A stretch of 64,000 bases of DNA from Anaeramoeba flamelloides (GCA_027625915.1 JANTQA010000063.1:6777501-6841500); one strand, 5' to 3'; counted from the first letter of the stretch, positions 45,355 to 57,066 are shown. Translations and numbers: made by a program. Notes: generated by a model not told the origin, from the sequence alone.

Positions 45355-45859
45355 AAAAAGTCAAAAATTTCTGGATCACCTTCAAAATACAACCATTATA
45401 ACTAATAACGTACTTGCCAGAAGTTAATCCCACTAACATATAAACATTTAAATGAAAAAGTGAAATCTCAACAACCCTATCTCTTCTTCAATATTTCACT
45501 CACCAAAATTCGAATACTACTGTTGGTTTTTTTTTCTTCTTGCTTTTTACAAAAATACAAAAAAAAATGAATTTTGAATAAAAAAAATGTAATTGTTAAT
45601 GGGATAAAATAATAAAATTACAATATTTATTTAATTATGTGATTGTAATAAAGTGCTATTTAAGGGAGTGGACCCACCATAACATCTATTAATATTCAAC
45701 CACGTTATAGTTCTAATACTATTATATTAGTGCCGTGTTGTTCTAATGCCCGAAAAAATAATTTAGAAAAAAATATCTTAGAAAATATTTTTAACTAATG
45801 TTTACTATTAAAAAACACTGAAAAAATCTTAGAAAAAAAAACAAAAATTTTTATCATTA

Positions 45860-46057
45860 CAGTCAGTTTCACTTTTAAGACACAAACTTTCTACGAAATT
45901 TAAGGCACAAAAAAAAATCTCAAATTAAGGCACAAAATTCAAATTCTAGTAAAATAAATTGTAAAAAAAACAATTTCCAAAAAATGTGCTTTAATTTGTG
46001 ATTTTTTTGTGCCTTAAATTTCTTTGAAAGTTTGTGCCTTAAAAGTGAAACTGACTG
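45860..46057. mobile_element. TA-1 family MITE inserted at the transposase C-terminus
   Basis: 198 bp, palindromic, flanked by TA (45858-45859; 46058-46059). Ends are CAGTCAGTTTCACTTTTAAG. It lies between the left end of the 45664-47970 transposon and its transposase. The last 45 or so codons of the open frame that ends at 45920 are translated MITE sequence, so the natural transposase C-terminus has been replaced. Confidence 0.75.
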
Positions 46058-46339
46058 TAATTTATTTTTTTTTTTTTGATAATAAATCTTTTTTTTAGGT
46101 GAATTGAATGAACTTTCGTTCCATGAAAACCTAATTTTTTTATAATTGGGATTATATTTATTGATTAAATCATAATAATTCTCCCTGTAATTCCACCAAA
46201 TCCAGCTATTTAAAACTCGAACTAAATAAGTTTTTGGATAATTATTGAGTTTTGGAATTCTTCTAGCCAAGAGAGCATTAAAGGATTCATTTGAATTTGT
46301 TCTATACCCTTTAAAAATTTTTTTTACTATATTTTTCAA
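45920..46339 (-). pseudogene. Transposase fragment, NESFN region
   Basis: It begins MKNIVKKIFKGYRTNSNESF; residues 12-60 hold the conserved NESFNALL...PK...VLNSWIWWNYREN block of the Mutator-like/Kolobok transposase domain. The C-terminal third is encoded by an inserted TA-1 MITE. It is part of the 45664-47970 element. Confidence 0.6.
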
Positions 46340-46379
46340 AAAAATAAAATCATTTTATTTTTTTAATAAAATTTCAACT

Positions 46380-47069
46380 TCATCGACAAGTTTTTTTTCG
46401 ATTCTCTTGGCAATTTTTATTATTCAAAAATTTTTTTCTTTTAATTAATAATTCATGATTTGGATTTAAAAATGGTAATTTTGTTGTACCATTACAATAT
46501 TTTTCTGAACAATTTGAATGGATATTTTTCGAATGTGAAAAAAAACTAAATGAGTGAATTTTAAAATTTTCTATATTATGTAGATTTTTTTTCAAACAAG
46601 TTTTGAGCCATGTCACCCATCTTGAACTAAATTGAGTAGAAAATGAATACACGCGTAGAAGGAATTTTAATTTTTCTTGTTTTCTTTTCCATTTTTCAAA
46701 ATCTTTTTTGTAAAATTTGAAAAAATGGTTGATATCATAATATTCATTTATGGAGGAGTTATAAATATTTGAAACTATACCAAAAGATTTTAAATCTAAA
46801 TCATGTACAATTCCTTCGATTTTTAATCCAACTTGTTTTAAGAATTTAAAAGAATTATGAAGTAAATAACTTTCCATTAAACTACTATTAATAATTTTTT
46901 TGATTAAAAATGGATAGTAACAATTATATACTTGATTTTTATTTGTAAATTGAATTGAAGATGAGAATAAAATTTTGTTTTTTAATTCTTCTGGCCCATC
47001 AATTATAATCAACGAAACAGTACACTCACGCCCACTTCGCCGAGAACTCCACCTCCCATCATATCCCAA
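46380..47069 (-). pseudogene. Transposase fragment, catalytic core
   Basis: 230 codons with YDGRWSSRR, IEGIVHDLDLKSFGI, DINHFFKFYKKD and SNCSEKYCNG, spaced as in the DDE core of Mutator-domain transposases. It probably joins the 45920-46339 segment after a frame break (about 40 bases). It precedes a Lys/Asn-rich tail. Inactive as it stands. Confidence 0.6.
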
Positions 47070-47256
47070 TACTAAATTATCATATTTTTTGTTGATAATG
47101 TTTAAAATTTACCCTTTTAAAAAAATCATAAAGTAAATATTTATTTGTACTAGTTGACGATAATACCAACGTGCTGAAAAGTTAATAGATTGATTAATAT
47201 TCTTATAACTTGAGCCATGTTTTAAAACTTCCATTATGTTACGTATATTTTCCGAA

Positions 47257-47619
47257 TCAATAAAACTCAGTTCTTTGTTTTCTTCTTTCTTTTTTTCTTC
47301 TTTTCTTCTTTTCTTTTTTTTCGAATTTTAATTTCACTTGATGTGAATTAATAAATTGTCCTTTTGTATTTCGTTTTCTTGAACCTAAATGGCGTCCTAT
47401 TTTGAATTTATAATTACACTTAATTTCTTTTCCAAAAAGTTCTTTTCTTTTTTTTGAATTTGCTCTATGTAATTGCTTCGAGGTCTTTTTCACAAAATAA
47501 AAAAAAACTTTGTTATCAATTACAATGTTGAATTTATTCAGAACCAAAACATTAAATCTATTTGTTAAACCAATTGTTATCTTTGGAAATTTTTGGTTTT
47601 CACGCTTTTTAAATTCCAT
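47257..47619 (-). pseudogene. Transposase fragment, N-terminal part
   Basis: Basic segment upstream of the catalytic core: NRFNVLVLNKFNIVIDNKVF, then KIGRHLGSRKRNTKGQFINS, and a Lys/Arg-rich run at the end that is low complexity. It is assigned to the same transposon by position and strand. No zinc finger is visible. Confidence 0.45.
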
Positions 47620-47974
47620 CCAATAATCCCAAATTTCTTTTAATGTGATGAAACGCTTTGTTTTTTTTGATATTTAAAATATAAAGTTAAAAATAAAAAA
47701 AATGAATAAATTTCAAAGCCTTGCGGGATGTTTTGTAGGAAATTAATAGAAATATTTTTTCAATACTAAATAACTTGTATAATCACTAGAATTCGAACAT
47801 CTGGCACCGCTGTGGATTTTATCTAAGATGAAAAAAAAATAAAAAAAAAATTCTACTAATACCTCTAACACTTATAGATGTTTGAGTTTGTTTGTGTGTG
47901 TTAATTTGAAAATTTGAGGTTGTAAAATCTTGTAAAAAATTGATTATTTTTCTCAAATGGTTCCAATCCCTTAA

Positions 47975-50432
47975 TTTAACTGTGGGCTATCAGTTTTCTT
48001 TGAGACTTTTCCCATCTCAATCCTTTTTAAAACTGGTAAAATTGGTTGAAAAGGGTTGTGAATGAACTCCAAGTGTTTGAAAGATATGAAAGACAGAAAA
48101 CTTAAGTAAAAGACATGTGTTTGTAGGTTATTGAAGAATAAATATTTCAATTCTCTTGTTTTTTTTTTTAAAATAAAAAATCTCATTTGATTTTTATCAT
48201 CAAACTAATAATCACCCATTTCAAAAATACAATTGAATATAAAATAGATGTGTTTTTATAAAATGGAGTTATTACCTTCACAAGTCAAAGAACCAAAAAG
48301 AAGAAAGAGAATAGTTTGAACTTGTAAGTGCTTTATTTTTCAAAAAAAAACTTGACAACTTTAGTTTATTGTTTCGATCGAATAAAAAGATATGGGAAGA
48401 AGAAAAATAACATAAAAAAAAAAAAATAAATAATCAAACAATCTTAATAACTGTTGGTAATGACCCAGGTTGAGTATAAAGCTTTTGAAATTATATCCAA
48501 ATCTTTTCAACTTTCTGAGAACATTGAAAAAAATTTAAACCCAAGAATATATTCTTTAAAGAATGAGTGAAGGGTTGGTTATTTTAGAAGTTCTTTTATT
48601 CAAAACAATTTTCAAAACCAAAATTGACTGAGAAAATCTTTTTTTCTCCAAAGTTATTATGTTTGTTGATAAAAAGGATCGATCTTAATCCAAACCAAAT
48701 CAAAATAAAATACAAAAAAACTCTTTGATCTTCAAAATATAGATTGAATCAAGTATCTTTTTTTGTTGTTTTTTTAAATAATATCTTTTTAATTGAAGGG
48801 AACTTTTTATTGATCCAAGTAATTTTTTTCTTTTTAAAAATATTATTGTATTAGCCCAAAACTAATCAACTATTATATTGCAGGAGATTTTTTATCAAGA
48901 TACTTTTGACATTGATCAAGATTTTTTAATAATTATCGTGATTTTAGCATAATCTCTTGATTGTTCGATAATATCATGATTTATGGAATATCCCGTTTAT
49001 TGATATTATAACGATTTTATTAATTATCTTGGTATATTAATAAATTGTAAAATTATCATCATCATGATTTTTTGAAACTTTATTGTAAATTGAGAAGTAC
49101 ATCCAATAAAGCACTTTAATTAATCAAATGATTTTATCTCAAACTCAAAAAAATAAATTATTGTCAATAGTTTAAAAATTAGGAGCGTATTTTTCAACTC
49201 TGGGGATGATAGATTTTTTATATTTTTGGGTACTAGAGATAAACTAATATCATTATATTTTATTCGAAAATACTATAATAATTGAAAATTTTATTGAATA
49301 CCCCGTATTTTTTTAAAAAATATATTCAACATGACAAACATATATCGTAATATTAACTGAAATTGAATGTTACATATACAATTCAATAAACTGTTTCATT
49401 TTATTTATTTTATTTAACAAAAACAAGCGACTTTCTTAGAGGATAAATAGTAACTGAAATCTGTTCATAATTAAAAAATATTTATTTTATAAATAGTGTT
49501 TTAGTATTTTATTGTAATTTTCACATATTTAATTTTTATTCCACTTCTGTTAAAGTGTTTTGTTTGATCATGAATTAACTAAAGAAATAATAAAATAATT
49601 GAAAAGTATATGTTCTCTGGGCAACTTTTGGAAAACATAACATTACAAGGAAAAAATAAATTCTGAAAATTAAAGTTAGCCAAAAATACATATTAGGTTA
49701 CATTTATAAATCTTTTATAAATTATTTTTATCAAAGTCATCATAATTTTTATGTTATTAAGAAAAGATATCTATTGAAGTAATTAAGATTTACATACCCC
49801 CCTTTTCAAAATTATATACTTTCGAAAAAAAAACCCATTTTTAGAGCTATTTTATTATTGAAATAAGTTACAATGAATTAACTTCAGATTTAACAAAAAG
49901 GAAGAAAAAATAATAAATGTTGTAGAAATTTGCTGAAAAATATATGGAATATATGGAATATATATATAAATTCAAACCTGAAAATTAAAAAAATGATAAA
50001 AAATATTCCAAAAATTATACATTAATCATTTATTTTATTTAATTTAACCATATATTTTGAAATAAAAATATGATTTTATTTTGTAATTTGGAAATTCTTA
50101 TTATTATTCAGTTAATAATTTTAAAAAATATTATTATTTTTCATTAATTAAAAAATAAATTGAGGATTTTACAATTAATAATGAAAAAAATATTTCCGAA
50201 AACATTCATTTCTTTTTTAATTCATATTAATAACTTGTAAATTTGTAAAAATTTTTCCCAATTCTTATGTCGAATAATTTTTTTTTATTTGATTGTATTT
50301 CAAAAATTAAAAATTTAGAGATTTTGTTTTGAAAAAATTTTTTTTGAGTTTTCAAATAAAGTTTGTTTTACTAATAAAATCAAAATAAAACAATTCAAAG
50401 TTAATCTCATGATTAAATACACAATATATTTA
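47975..50432. other. AT-rich spacer
   Basis: No gene supported; the frame at 47971-48186 (minus) is low complexity. Around 48895-49075 there is a run of ATTATC/GATAAT-type short motifs with no clear unit. Nothing else is recognised. Confidence 0.45.
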
Positions 50433-50629
50433 CAGCCAGTTCCACTTTTAAGGCACAATTTGTAACGAAATTTAAGGCACAAAAAAAATCTCGAATTAAG
50501 GCACAAAATTCAGATTCTAGTAAAAAAAAATTGTAAAAATAAAAATTACAAATTTTGTACCTTAATTTGAGATTTTTATTGTGCCTTAAATTTCGTTGAA
50601 AATTTGTGTCTTAAAAGTGGAAAGGGCTG
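50433..50629. mobile_element. TA-1 family MITE
   Basis: 197 bp palindromic copy, TA on both sides (50431-50432, 50630-50631). Ends CAGCCAGTTCCACTTTTAAG / CAGCCCTTTCCACTTTTAAG, with AATTTAAGGCACAAAAAAAA in both arms. Confidence 0.75.
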
Positions 50630-50910
50630 TATTAAATTGTGTGAAGCACCATTTATAATTTTTTTTGATATGATAAGATATTTTTTCAATAAATAAAGTG
50701 AAAAATATTAGAGAAATTAAATTCAATAAGTTCATTTTTTAAGTGATTTGTTGCTGTATATTTATTTATTTATTTTTTCAAATGATATTCAAACTCTAAT
50801 CTCACAAAATGCAACCAAACTTGATAAACCAACTTCTTTAACAACTTTTGAAAAATGAGTTTATTTCTAAAAGAAATTCATTTCTACAGATTAATTTCGA
50901 GTTAAAAGTA

Positions 50911-51112
50911 CAGTCAGTTTCACTTTTAAGACACAAACTTTCAACGAAATTTAAGGCACAAAAAAAAAATCTCAAATTAAGGTACAAAATTTCAGATTCT
51001 AGTAAAAATAAATTGTAAAAAAAAAATTTCAAATTTTGTGCTTTAATTTGAGATTTTTTTTTTGTGCCTTAAATTTCGTTGAAAATTTGTGCCTTAAAAG
51101 TGGAACTGACTG
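50911..51112. mobile_element. TA-1 family MITE
   Basis: 202 bp palindromic copy only 280 bp from the previous one. TA flanks at 50909-50910 and 51113-51114. Ends CAGTCAGTTTCACTTTTAAG / CAGTCAGTTCCACTTTTAAG. Confidence 0.75.
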
Positions 51113-51599
51113 TATTTTTTTTTCACATGAGACAATAAGTAAGATAAATTTACACTAGTGATATAATTTTATTAAACAAAATTTTTTATTTAGGTTTGAT
51201 TAATATTTTGTACCATTTATTCAGAGTATAAATAACTTGCAATAATAAATAAAAAATTATTTGACATATTCATAGTATTTTTTTTTTAATCATTTATTCT
51301 AATAAAATTTTATTTTAATAAAAATATATCAAAATTATTAAGAAGAAAAAAGTAAAACCTCTTGATTTACAGATAATTTGTATCATTCCAAACCCATAAA
51401 AATAATTATAATTTTGTAATTAATTCAAATAAAACAATAATTATATTTTGAAAGTACTTAATATTGTTTTAAAAGTAGATTGTTAAAGATTTTAAAAAAG
51501 TATTTTGTGAGAATTTTTAATTTAATAATTTGGTAATTTTTCTCATTTTTTTTTTGTTCAATTTAAAGTAAAAAAAAAAATTAAGTGAAAATCTTTGGA

Positions 51600-51610
51600 A
51601 AAAAAAATTA

Positions 51611-51641
<31 letters not shown>

Positions 51642-52705
51642 TTGAAGAGAGAAAATTGCTTTTCTCCTGTGTGCCCTAATTTCTAAACTTTTTTTTAGAA
51701 ATTTTGTTAAAGAATCACAAATTTTATTATCACTTACTAATGATAATATATATGATGAATTTTTTTTATTAATAATATCTCTGATATTATTAATTTTTTT
51801 TTTTTTTCAAATAATTCAGATATCCAGATTTTTCGATTTATTTTATAGGCCGGACAGTCCCATAAAAAATGATCGAAATCTTCAATGATATCAATATTTA
51901 ACTTTTCTTTACATAAATCACAATTTTTATTTTTATTTTTACTTGTTACATAAGAGTACCTATTTAAACAATTAGTAAAATTTCGAAATTTTAGAATTGT
52001 TTTTGAAGCTTTCCAGTTTAAATATTTTTGTTGTTTGAAATTGCAATTTTGTTGTTTTATAATTTTTAGATATTGTTGAACTTTCCAACTAGGTGAATTT
52101 TCCAATTCGGTTAATCGAAAAACTTTTAATTCTAAATCTAATAATTTTAATCCCTTAGTGTGCCAATTAATATTTTCATTTTCCAATTTTCGAAAATTTA
52201 GTATTGTTTTTTAATTTTTTTTAAATTTAAGAAATCTAATTTTTCTATCAATTTATATTTTCTTCGGTATACTTTTAATCTAGCGAGATCAATTTTTTGC
52301 TTCAGTTTTATAAATTAATCGAGGTGAATGGATATTAATTTGTAAGAAATTTGTGACTGATTTATTGATAAATCTATCAATTCTTTCAAAATCATTTTGT
52401 TTCAAGTCAAATATTTCAAGACCATAATAAAGTTGACTTAAAATGAGAGCTTTGAAAGAAAAAAAATTAAATTTTTATCAAGTTTAACTTTATTACAGCA
52501 GCGTAAATAACATGTGTTGACAACCTTTTACCCATTACAAAAATTTAAATCAGGTTTTTTTCTGACTTGGGTATTTGAAGATAGGAAGAAATACATATAT
52601 TCTTGGTTCGGATTTAAATTAACTTTAGAGGTTAGATCTTTGATTAAATGAAATTGTTCAATAATATTAAATGCTTTTGTTTCAAAAATCTCTTCCTATT
52701 TTCAA
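51600..52705 (-). mobile_element. LINE remnant B: thumb to C-terminal zinc region with poly(A) tail
   Basis: Minus-strand element ending in a poly(A) tail (T run about 51611-51638). From 52705 downward one reads KAFNIIEQFHLIKDL and NLNPNQEYMYFF (after the catalytic box), then FKALILSQLYYGLEIFDLKQ (the LINE 'LLYG-E' helix). Finally the frame 52186-51737 holds CDLCKEKL...DHFLWDCPAY, the C-x2-C...H...C zinc knuckle typical of LINE C-termini. Stops and frame breaks between the pieces make it inactive. The 5' part is absent, as in ordinary truncated insertions. Confidence 0.7.
51737..52186 (-). pseudogene. LINE ORF2 C-terminal fragment with zinc knuckle
   Basis: 149 residues. Residues about 90-120 contain CDLCKEKL and DHFLWDCPAYKINRKIWI. 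The part before it (LNWKASKTILKFRNFTNCLN) aligns with the decayed remnant A at 42.5 kb. It is a piece of the LINE at 51600-52705 and not a host gene. Confidence 0.65.
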
Positions 52706-53172
52706 AAATACTAAGATTAAATGATTTTTTTATCAAAATTTAAAAAATGAAATTTTATGTTTATTTTTTTGTCACTAATAACCATTTTTATCTCTCAATA
52801 TCTTCATAATTCTTTTTTAAAATTTATTTAAAGAACCCTATTTCTTGTTTATATAATGTTGTAATCCCATTGATTTGATTCTTTATTTTTACAGTAAGCC
52901 AATATTTTTTTTTGCATGAGCAAATTTTTAGTAATGGTTTAAAATAAAAAACACAGGTTATTTACACCACACTAATATATATTTTTTTGAAATAAAGTTG
53001 ATTTAATATTTTGAGTTATTTAGAAACTTATTATTTTGGTCTTTTAGGTATTTTTTTTACACTTGCAACACTAGAAATAAAATTTATCTGTTCTTCAACA
53101 AAAATCTTTTTTTTTGAAATAATTTAAAAATATGTTGGATTATGAACTTTTGGAAATTTTGAAAAATAAACT
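52706..53172. other. AT-rich spacer
   Basis: Nothing recognisable. Confidence 0.4.
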
Positions 53173-53173
53173 A

Positions 53174-54166
53174 CACTGTTGTCAAAATAAAGCTTGCAGA
53201 AAAGTTTAATCATGCTACAAAATAAAAAGTGTGTGTATTTGTTATATGAAACCTAATCAAAACGGATCAAATAAACCAACAATAAACACTAATTAAAGAT
53301 AGTATTGATTTCAAAAAGTTCTATTTTTTAAAAAGAAATTCTAAAAATGAAGGATCAAATCTAAAATTTATCTCAAAAAATAGAGTTAATTTTTGAATCA
53401 AATATTTTCTCATTAAAAAAAAAAAAATTTTAAAAAAATCTAGACAATTATGAAAAAATTTAGAGTAAACTATCTTTCATAATAATTGGCCCATTAAAAA
53501 TCAAATTTTAAAAAAAAATATTTTTAATAATTGAAGTTATCTATTATAATATAAAAATTTCGATTTTAATATTCAATACCATACTCAAGAGATATTTATT
53601 TTTTGTCTAAAAAATAAAATAAAGAAAATAAAAAAAACTGTTAAAAAAAATTGGGATATTTATTTTGAATGGAGCATTACATGAAAAATAGACAATTTTA
53701 ATCAGTAAAAAAACCCATTTATCGATTCTCCTTCCATTTGAATAACTAAATCTAATCTCTTTTTCATATTTGAAACCAAAATTTGCATTAATTCATCTGT
53801 TACTTTTTTCAAATTTTTCATTTTCATTTTCCATTTTAACAAAACGATGTTGAAAAAATAAAAAAGAGAAAAAATGATTTATTTGCAAACTTTTCATTGT
53901 GAGAGTAAAAACTTCAAAACGATACAAAAGCAATTCATCATTCAAATGTAAGGTGGGCCATTTATTATGAAATTTAGTTTATTTTCATTTCTATTTAAAT
54001 TTTTACTTTGAACATCCGTGTGGTTTTCTTTCAAAATTAATTTGGACTTCGGTATATTGTTGGGTAGTAAATTGGATGTTACAATGGAACCAAGAAGAAA
54101 AAAAAGTACAGATTTTAGTTTGAAACAAGTATTATCAGCGTTATGCACAAATTATTTTGATGATGA
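53174..54166 (+). mobile_element. TA-2 family element split by a TA-6 element
   Basis: The left end TA/CACTGTTGTCAAAATAAAG (53172 on) is the best-preserved TA-2 terminus. The core (ATGAAGGATCAAATC, TCTCAAAAAATAGAG) is interrupted at 53468-53979 and resumes (AATTTGGACTTCGGTATA, GGAACCAAGAAGAAAAAAAA) to the right end near 54166. Confidence 0.6.
53468..53979. mobile_element. TA-6 family element nested in a TA-2 copy
   Basis: 512 bp. Inverted ends AACTATCTTTCATAATAATT(GGCCCA) and AACTAAATTTCATAATAAAT(GGCCCA) with TA at both sides (53466-53467, 53980-53981). A truncated relative is at 19515-19703. No transposase frame. Confidence 0.6.
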
Positions 54167-54232
54167 TAACTTCTAAAACAAAATTATTAATTGAATGATA
54201 ATAGCCTAAAAAATAAGTTTGATATTCTAATA

Positions 54233-54631
54233 CAGCTGTTCCAAAGCTACCGTGAATTTTTATATGAATCAAATTTTGATGCTGATATAGATTTTTAAAA
54301 AGTTGGATATGAGGATAAGAAAGTTCATTTTGAAAAAAAAAATTCCTAAATGACCTCTTTTGAAAAATTTTCTCTGTTATCAGAAAAATTAATTTTCAGA
54401 TCCCTAAATTGCTTCAAACCTGAAAAATCTGTTGAGATGCCACTTAAAAGTTTCTCTTGAAATACCGAAAATATTTTTGATCTTATCACAAAAAATTCTT
54501 GAATATCCGTTCATTTTGGAATATTTTTTTTCAATATGGGCTTTCTTATCCTCATATCCAACTTTTTAAAAATCTATATCAGCATCAAAATTTGATTCAT
54601 ATAAAAATTCATGGTAGCCTTGGAAAGACTG
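54233..54631. mobile_element. TA-4 family foldback element, copy 2
   Basis: 399 bp with TA flanks (54231-54232, 54632-54633). Arms start CAGCTGTTCCAAAGCTACCG / CAGTCTTTCCAAGGCTACCA and share ATATAGATTTTTAAAAAGTT and TATGAGGATAAGAAAG over about 130 bases. The 54499-54783 open frame is an artefact of one arm. Confidence 0.7.
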
Positions 54632-54633
54632 TA

Positions 54634-55487
54634 ATCAGATTTTTGACCTTTTTTTTGAAATTTCAAGTTGTGGTAAAATTTATTTACCTATGTTTTGAAA
54701 TTTACTTTGATTTTGTTTTTATTTGTAACTGTTCCTTTAATCGGAAAACTACATTTTTCATCTTTATTCAAAATTCTGCTTGATAGTGTAAACAACCATA
54801 ATTGCTCTCAACAAACTTTCTGCTGTTTTACATGAACAAAATACCACAATGAAGACTCGAACAAAAAACAATTTGAATTCAAAAAGATAAAGAAATGATA
54901 AGATAAAAAAAAAAAGAAAATACTGTTAATAACAAAATAAAAAGATCAAAATTTCCATTCAACTTCTCAAAAAATCACACTCTCAAGAATTACAATAAAT
55001 CATCAAACTTCTGAATTCTGGGAGGGAAATTAATAATCTAATTTTCTTTTCGGAATTAAAATTTGAAATTTAACTAGACTTAATAAATCTTTAGAGTTGG
55101 AAAGCTGAATGAAAATATTGCATCTTTTAATTTTGGAAAAAACAGTAGTATAATAAAAAACCAACACAACCTTATGTATAAAGAAGAATTCAATTAATAC
55201 ATTGAAATTGAATTTCAAAGATTTTAAAAAACAAACTAACTTTTTCCCTTTTGAATTTCGATTTATTCAGATTTAATCGGGAATAAAATATCTTCCACCG
55301 ATAGTCTTTTGATCATACTTTTTAATCCCATTCATTTCATATCGAACTTTAAAAATGGTTTTAAAAATATTTTGAGACAAATAATAATACAAAAAGATTT
55401 TTTAGTTTAAATTCAATCCACATAATTTAAGTAGGATCAGGTCTTCAAGAAAAATAAGAGAATAAAAAATAGAATTGTTTTCATAAT
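54634..55487. other. AT-rich spacer
   Basis: No gene; the minus frame at 55030-55218 is low complexity. Confidence 0.4.
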
Positions 55488-55489
55488 TA

Positions 55490-55887
55490 CAGTCCATCCA
55501 AGGCTACAGTGAAATTTTATAAATCTCAAATTTTGAGGTTAATTTAAATTTTTAAAAAGTTCATTATGAGAATAATAAAGCTCATATTGAAAAAAAAAAT
55601 TCCTAAATGAGTCAATATTCATGAATTTTTTCTCATTTTCAAATCTAAATTTTCAGTACCCAAAATGTCTCTAAACAACAAAAATTCATTAAGAAAAGAA
55701 ATATAATTTCCTCTAAAGAATGAATTTATTTTTCGATCACATTAGTAAAATATTTTGCATATAAACTCATTTAGGAAAAAATATTTTCAAGATCAGCTTT
55801 CTTATTCTTATATTCTTCGATTTAAAAATCTATATCAACCTCAAAATTTGATTTTGTTAAAATTTCACGGTAGCCTTGGAACAGCGG
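55490..55887. mobile_element. TA-4 family foldback element, copy 3
   Basis: 398 bp with TA flanks (55488-55489, 55888-55889). Ends CAGTCCATCCAAGGCTACAG / CCGCTGTTCCAAGGCTACCG; same arm sequence as copy 2 but more diverged. Confidence 0.65.
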
Positions 55888-55889
55888 TA

Positions 55890-57066
55890 TCTTGTGGTTC
55901 TTGTTGAAAATTGTGATTGGTAAAAACTTCAAAAATTTTTAACAAAAAGAATCAGTTTTCAATTTGAAAGAAATTGTGTAAGATTTCCAAAAACACTTCT
56001 TTCTCTAAAATTAATTCCAACTTTTTGAATCACAAGACGAATTTTTAATTTGAATATAAAAATTTAAACATGAAAAATGAATTGAAATGATTTTTTTTGA
56101 ATATTTCATATATTTATTTGGTCCAAATGATCAAAGTACTATCATTGTTTCACTCAATTTAAATTAGGTGTCAAACCAAAGTAATAGTTGTGGAAATTTA
56201 AAATCTTGTCTCACAATTAGATTTAATAATTGTTTTTTTTGTAATAAAGAAGGTTTTTGAAAGAATAACTGAAAAATTTAATTTAGAAAATAAGAATTAG
56301 AATTAAAACTTTTAATAAAAATCATTGAAATTTGAGATCAGTTATCTCCCATAAATGATTAGATTTTATTCCCAGTCTTTGTTTTTAGTCTACAAAATAA
56401 TTTGAGAATTTTTTTAATTCGTTGTTGAATTATTCTAGTTGATCATTTAATTTAAAGAAGATCAATTTTACTTCTTTTGGTGAATAAGAACCAAAACAAG
56501 TTTAACTAAAAAAATAAAAAGATTTTAGTTTTTGTAAAAACGAATAAAAAAATTATTTTTCTCCAAAAAATAAAATCCTGTAATGGTGATCCATAATAAT
56601 AAGTGATCAAATAAAATGAAGTGTTTTCCAAAGGTGTGTATGAATTACTTGAATATTCAAAAAAAATAAAAAAAAGTATTTTTCGTATAGACATTAAAAA
56701 CCATGTAAAAGTTATTTTTATTGAGATTGTGAATCGAAAAACTTTTCCAAAAATCATGTTTTAAAAAACTCTTTGATTTTTTATGGAAATTCAATTGTCA
56801 GACTTTTAAATTTTAAATAAAACAGAATAAATTAAATTCCAAGAATGAAATTGTGACAGTGAGGGTTGAAAAGATCTTTCCAAAATTATAAATTACTCTT
56901 CTTGGAAACTTTTCAATTTGATAAAGTTTTAAAATCTGAAAATGGAAACAGGAATTTAAACTGCACTTTCAATTTTAAGTTGAAAAAAAATTGGAAAAAA
57001 TTTATTTTTTAATAGTTGTTTATTTTTATCACTACTATTTTTTTAATTTTACTTTTTTTAAAAATT
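55890..57066. other. AT-rich spacer, upstream side of the ten-repeat gene
   Basis: No gene; the minus frame at 56506-56757 is Phe/Lys/Ile-rich noise. The promoter of the gene starting at 57067 should lie at the right end, but no motif stands out. Confidence 0.4.

Larger units (their letters stand above)
45664..47970 (-). mobile_element. Mutator-domain/Kolobok-type DNA transposon with broken transposase
   Basis: 2307 bp between TTAA (45660-45663) and TTAA (47971-47974), with inverted ends GGGAGTGGACCC / GGGATTGGAACC. The minus strand carries transposase pieces in three open segments: 47619-47257 (basic, HLGSRKRNTKGQF), 47069-46380 and 46339-46060. Family landmarks are YDGRWSSRRSGRE (DG-W near the first catalytic Asp), IVHDLDLKSFGIVS (second Asp region), a C/H-rich motif HSNCSEKYCNGT, and TNSNESFNALLARRIPK, which matches the 'TQN-NESFN-PK' block of the Mutator-like/Kolobok transposase domain. 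The frame is interrupted between segments, so it is inactive. Kolobok elements duplicate TTAA, in agreement with the flanks. Confidence 0.65.

Noticed and set aside
54499-54783. 94-codon plus-strand ORF
   Set aside because: It lies on one arm of a foldback element and has no coding character.
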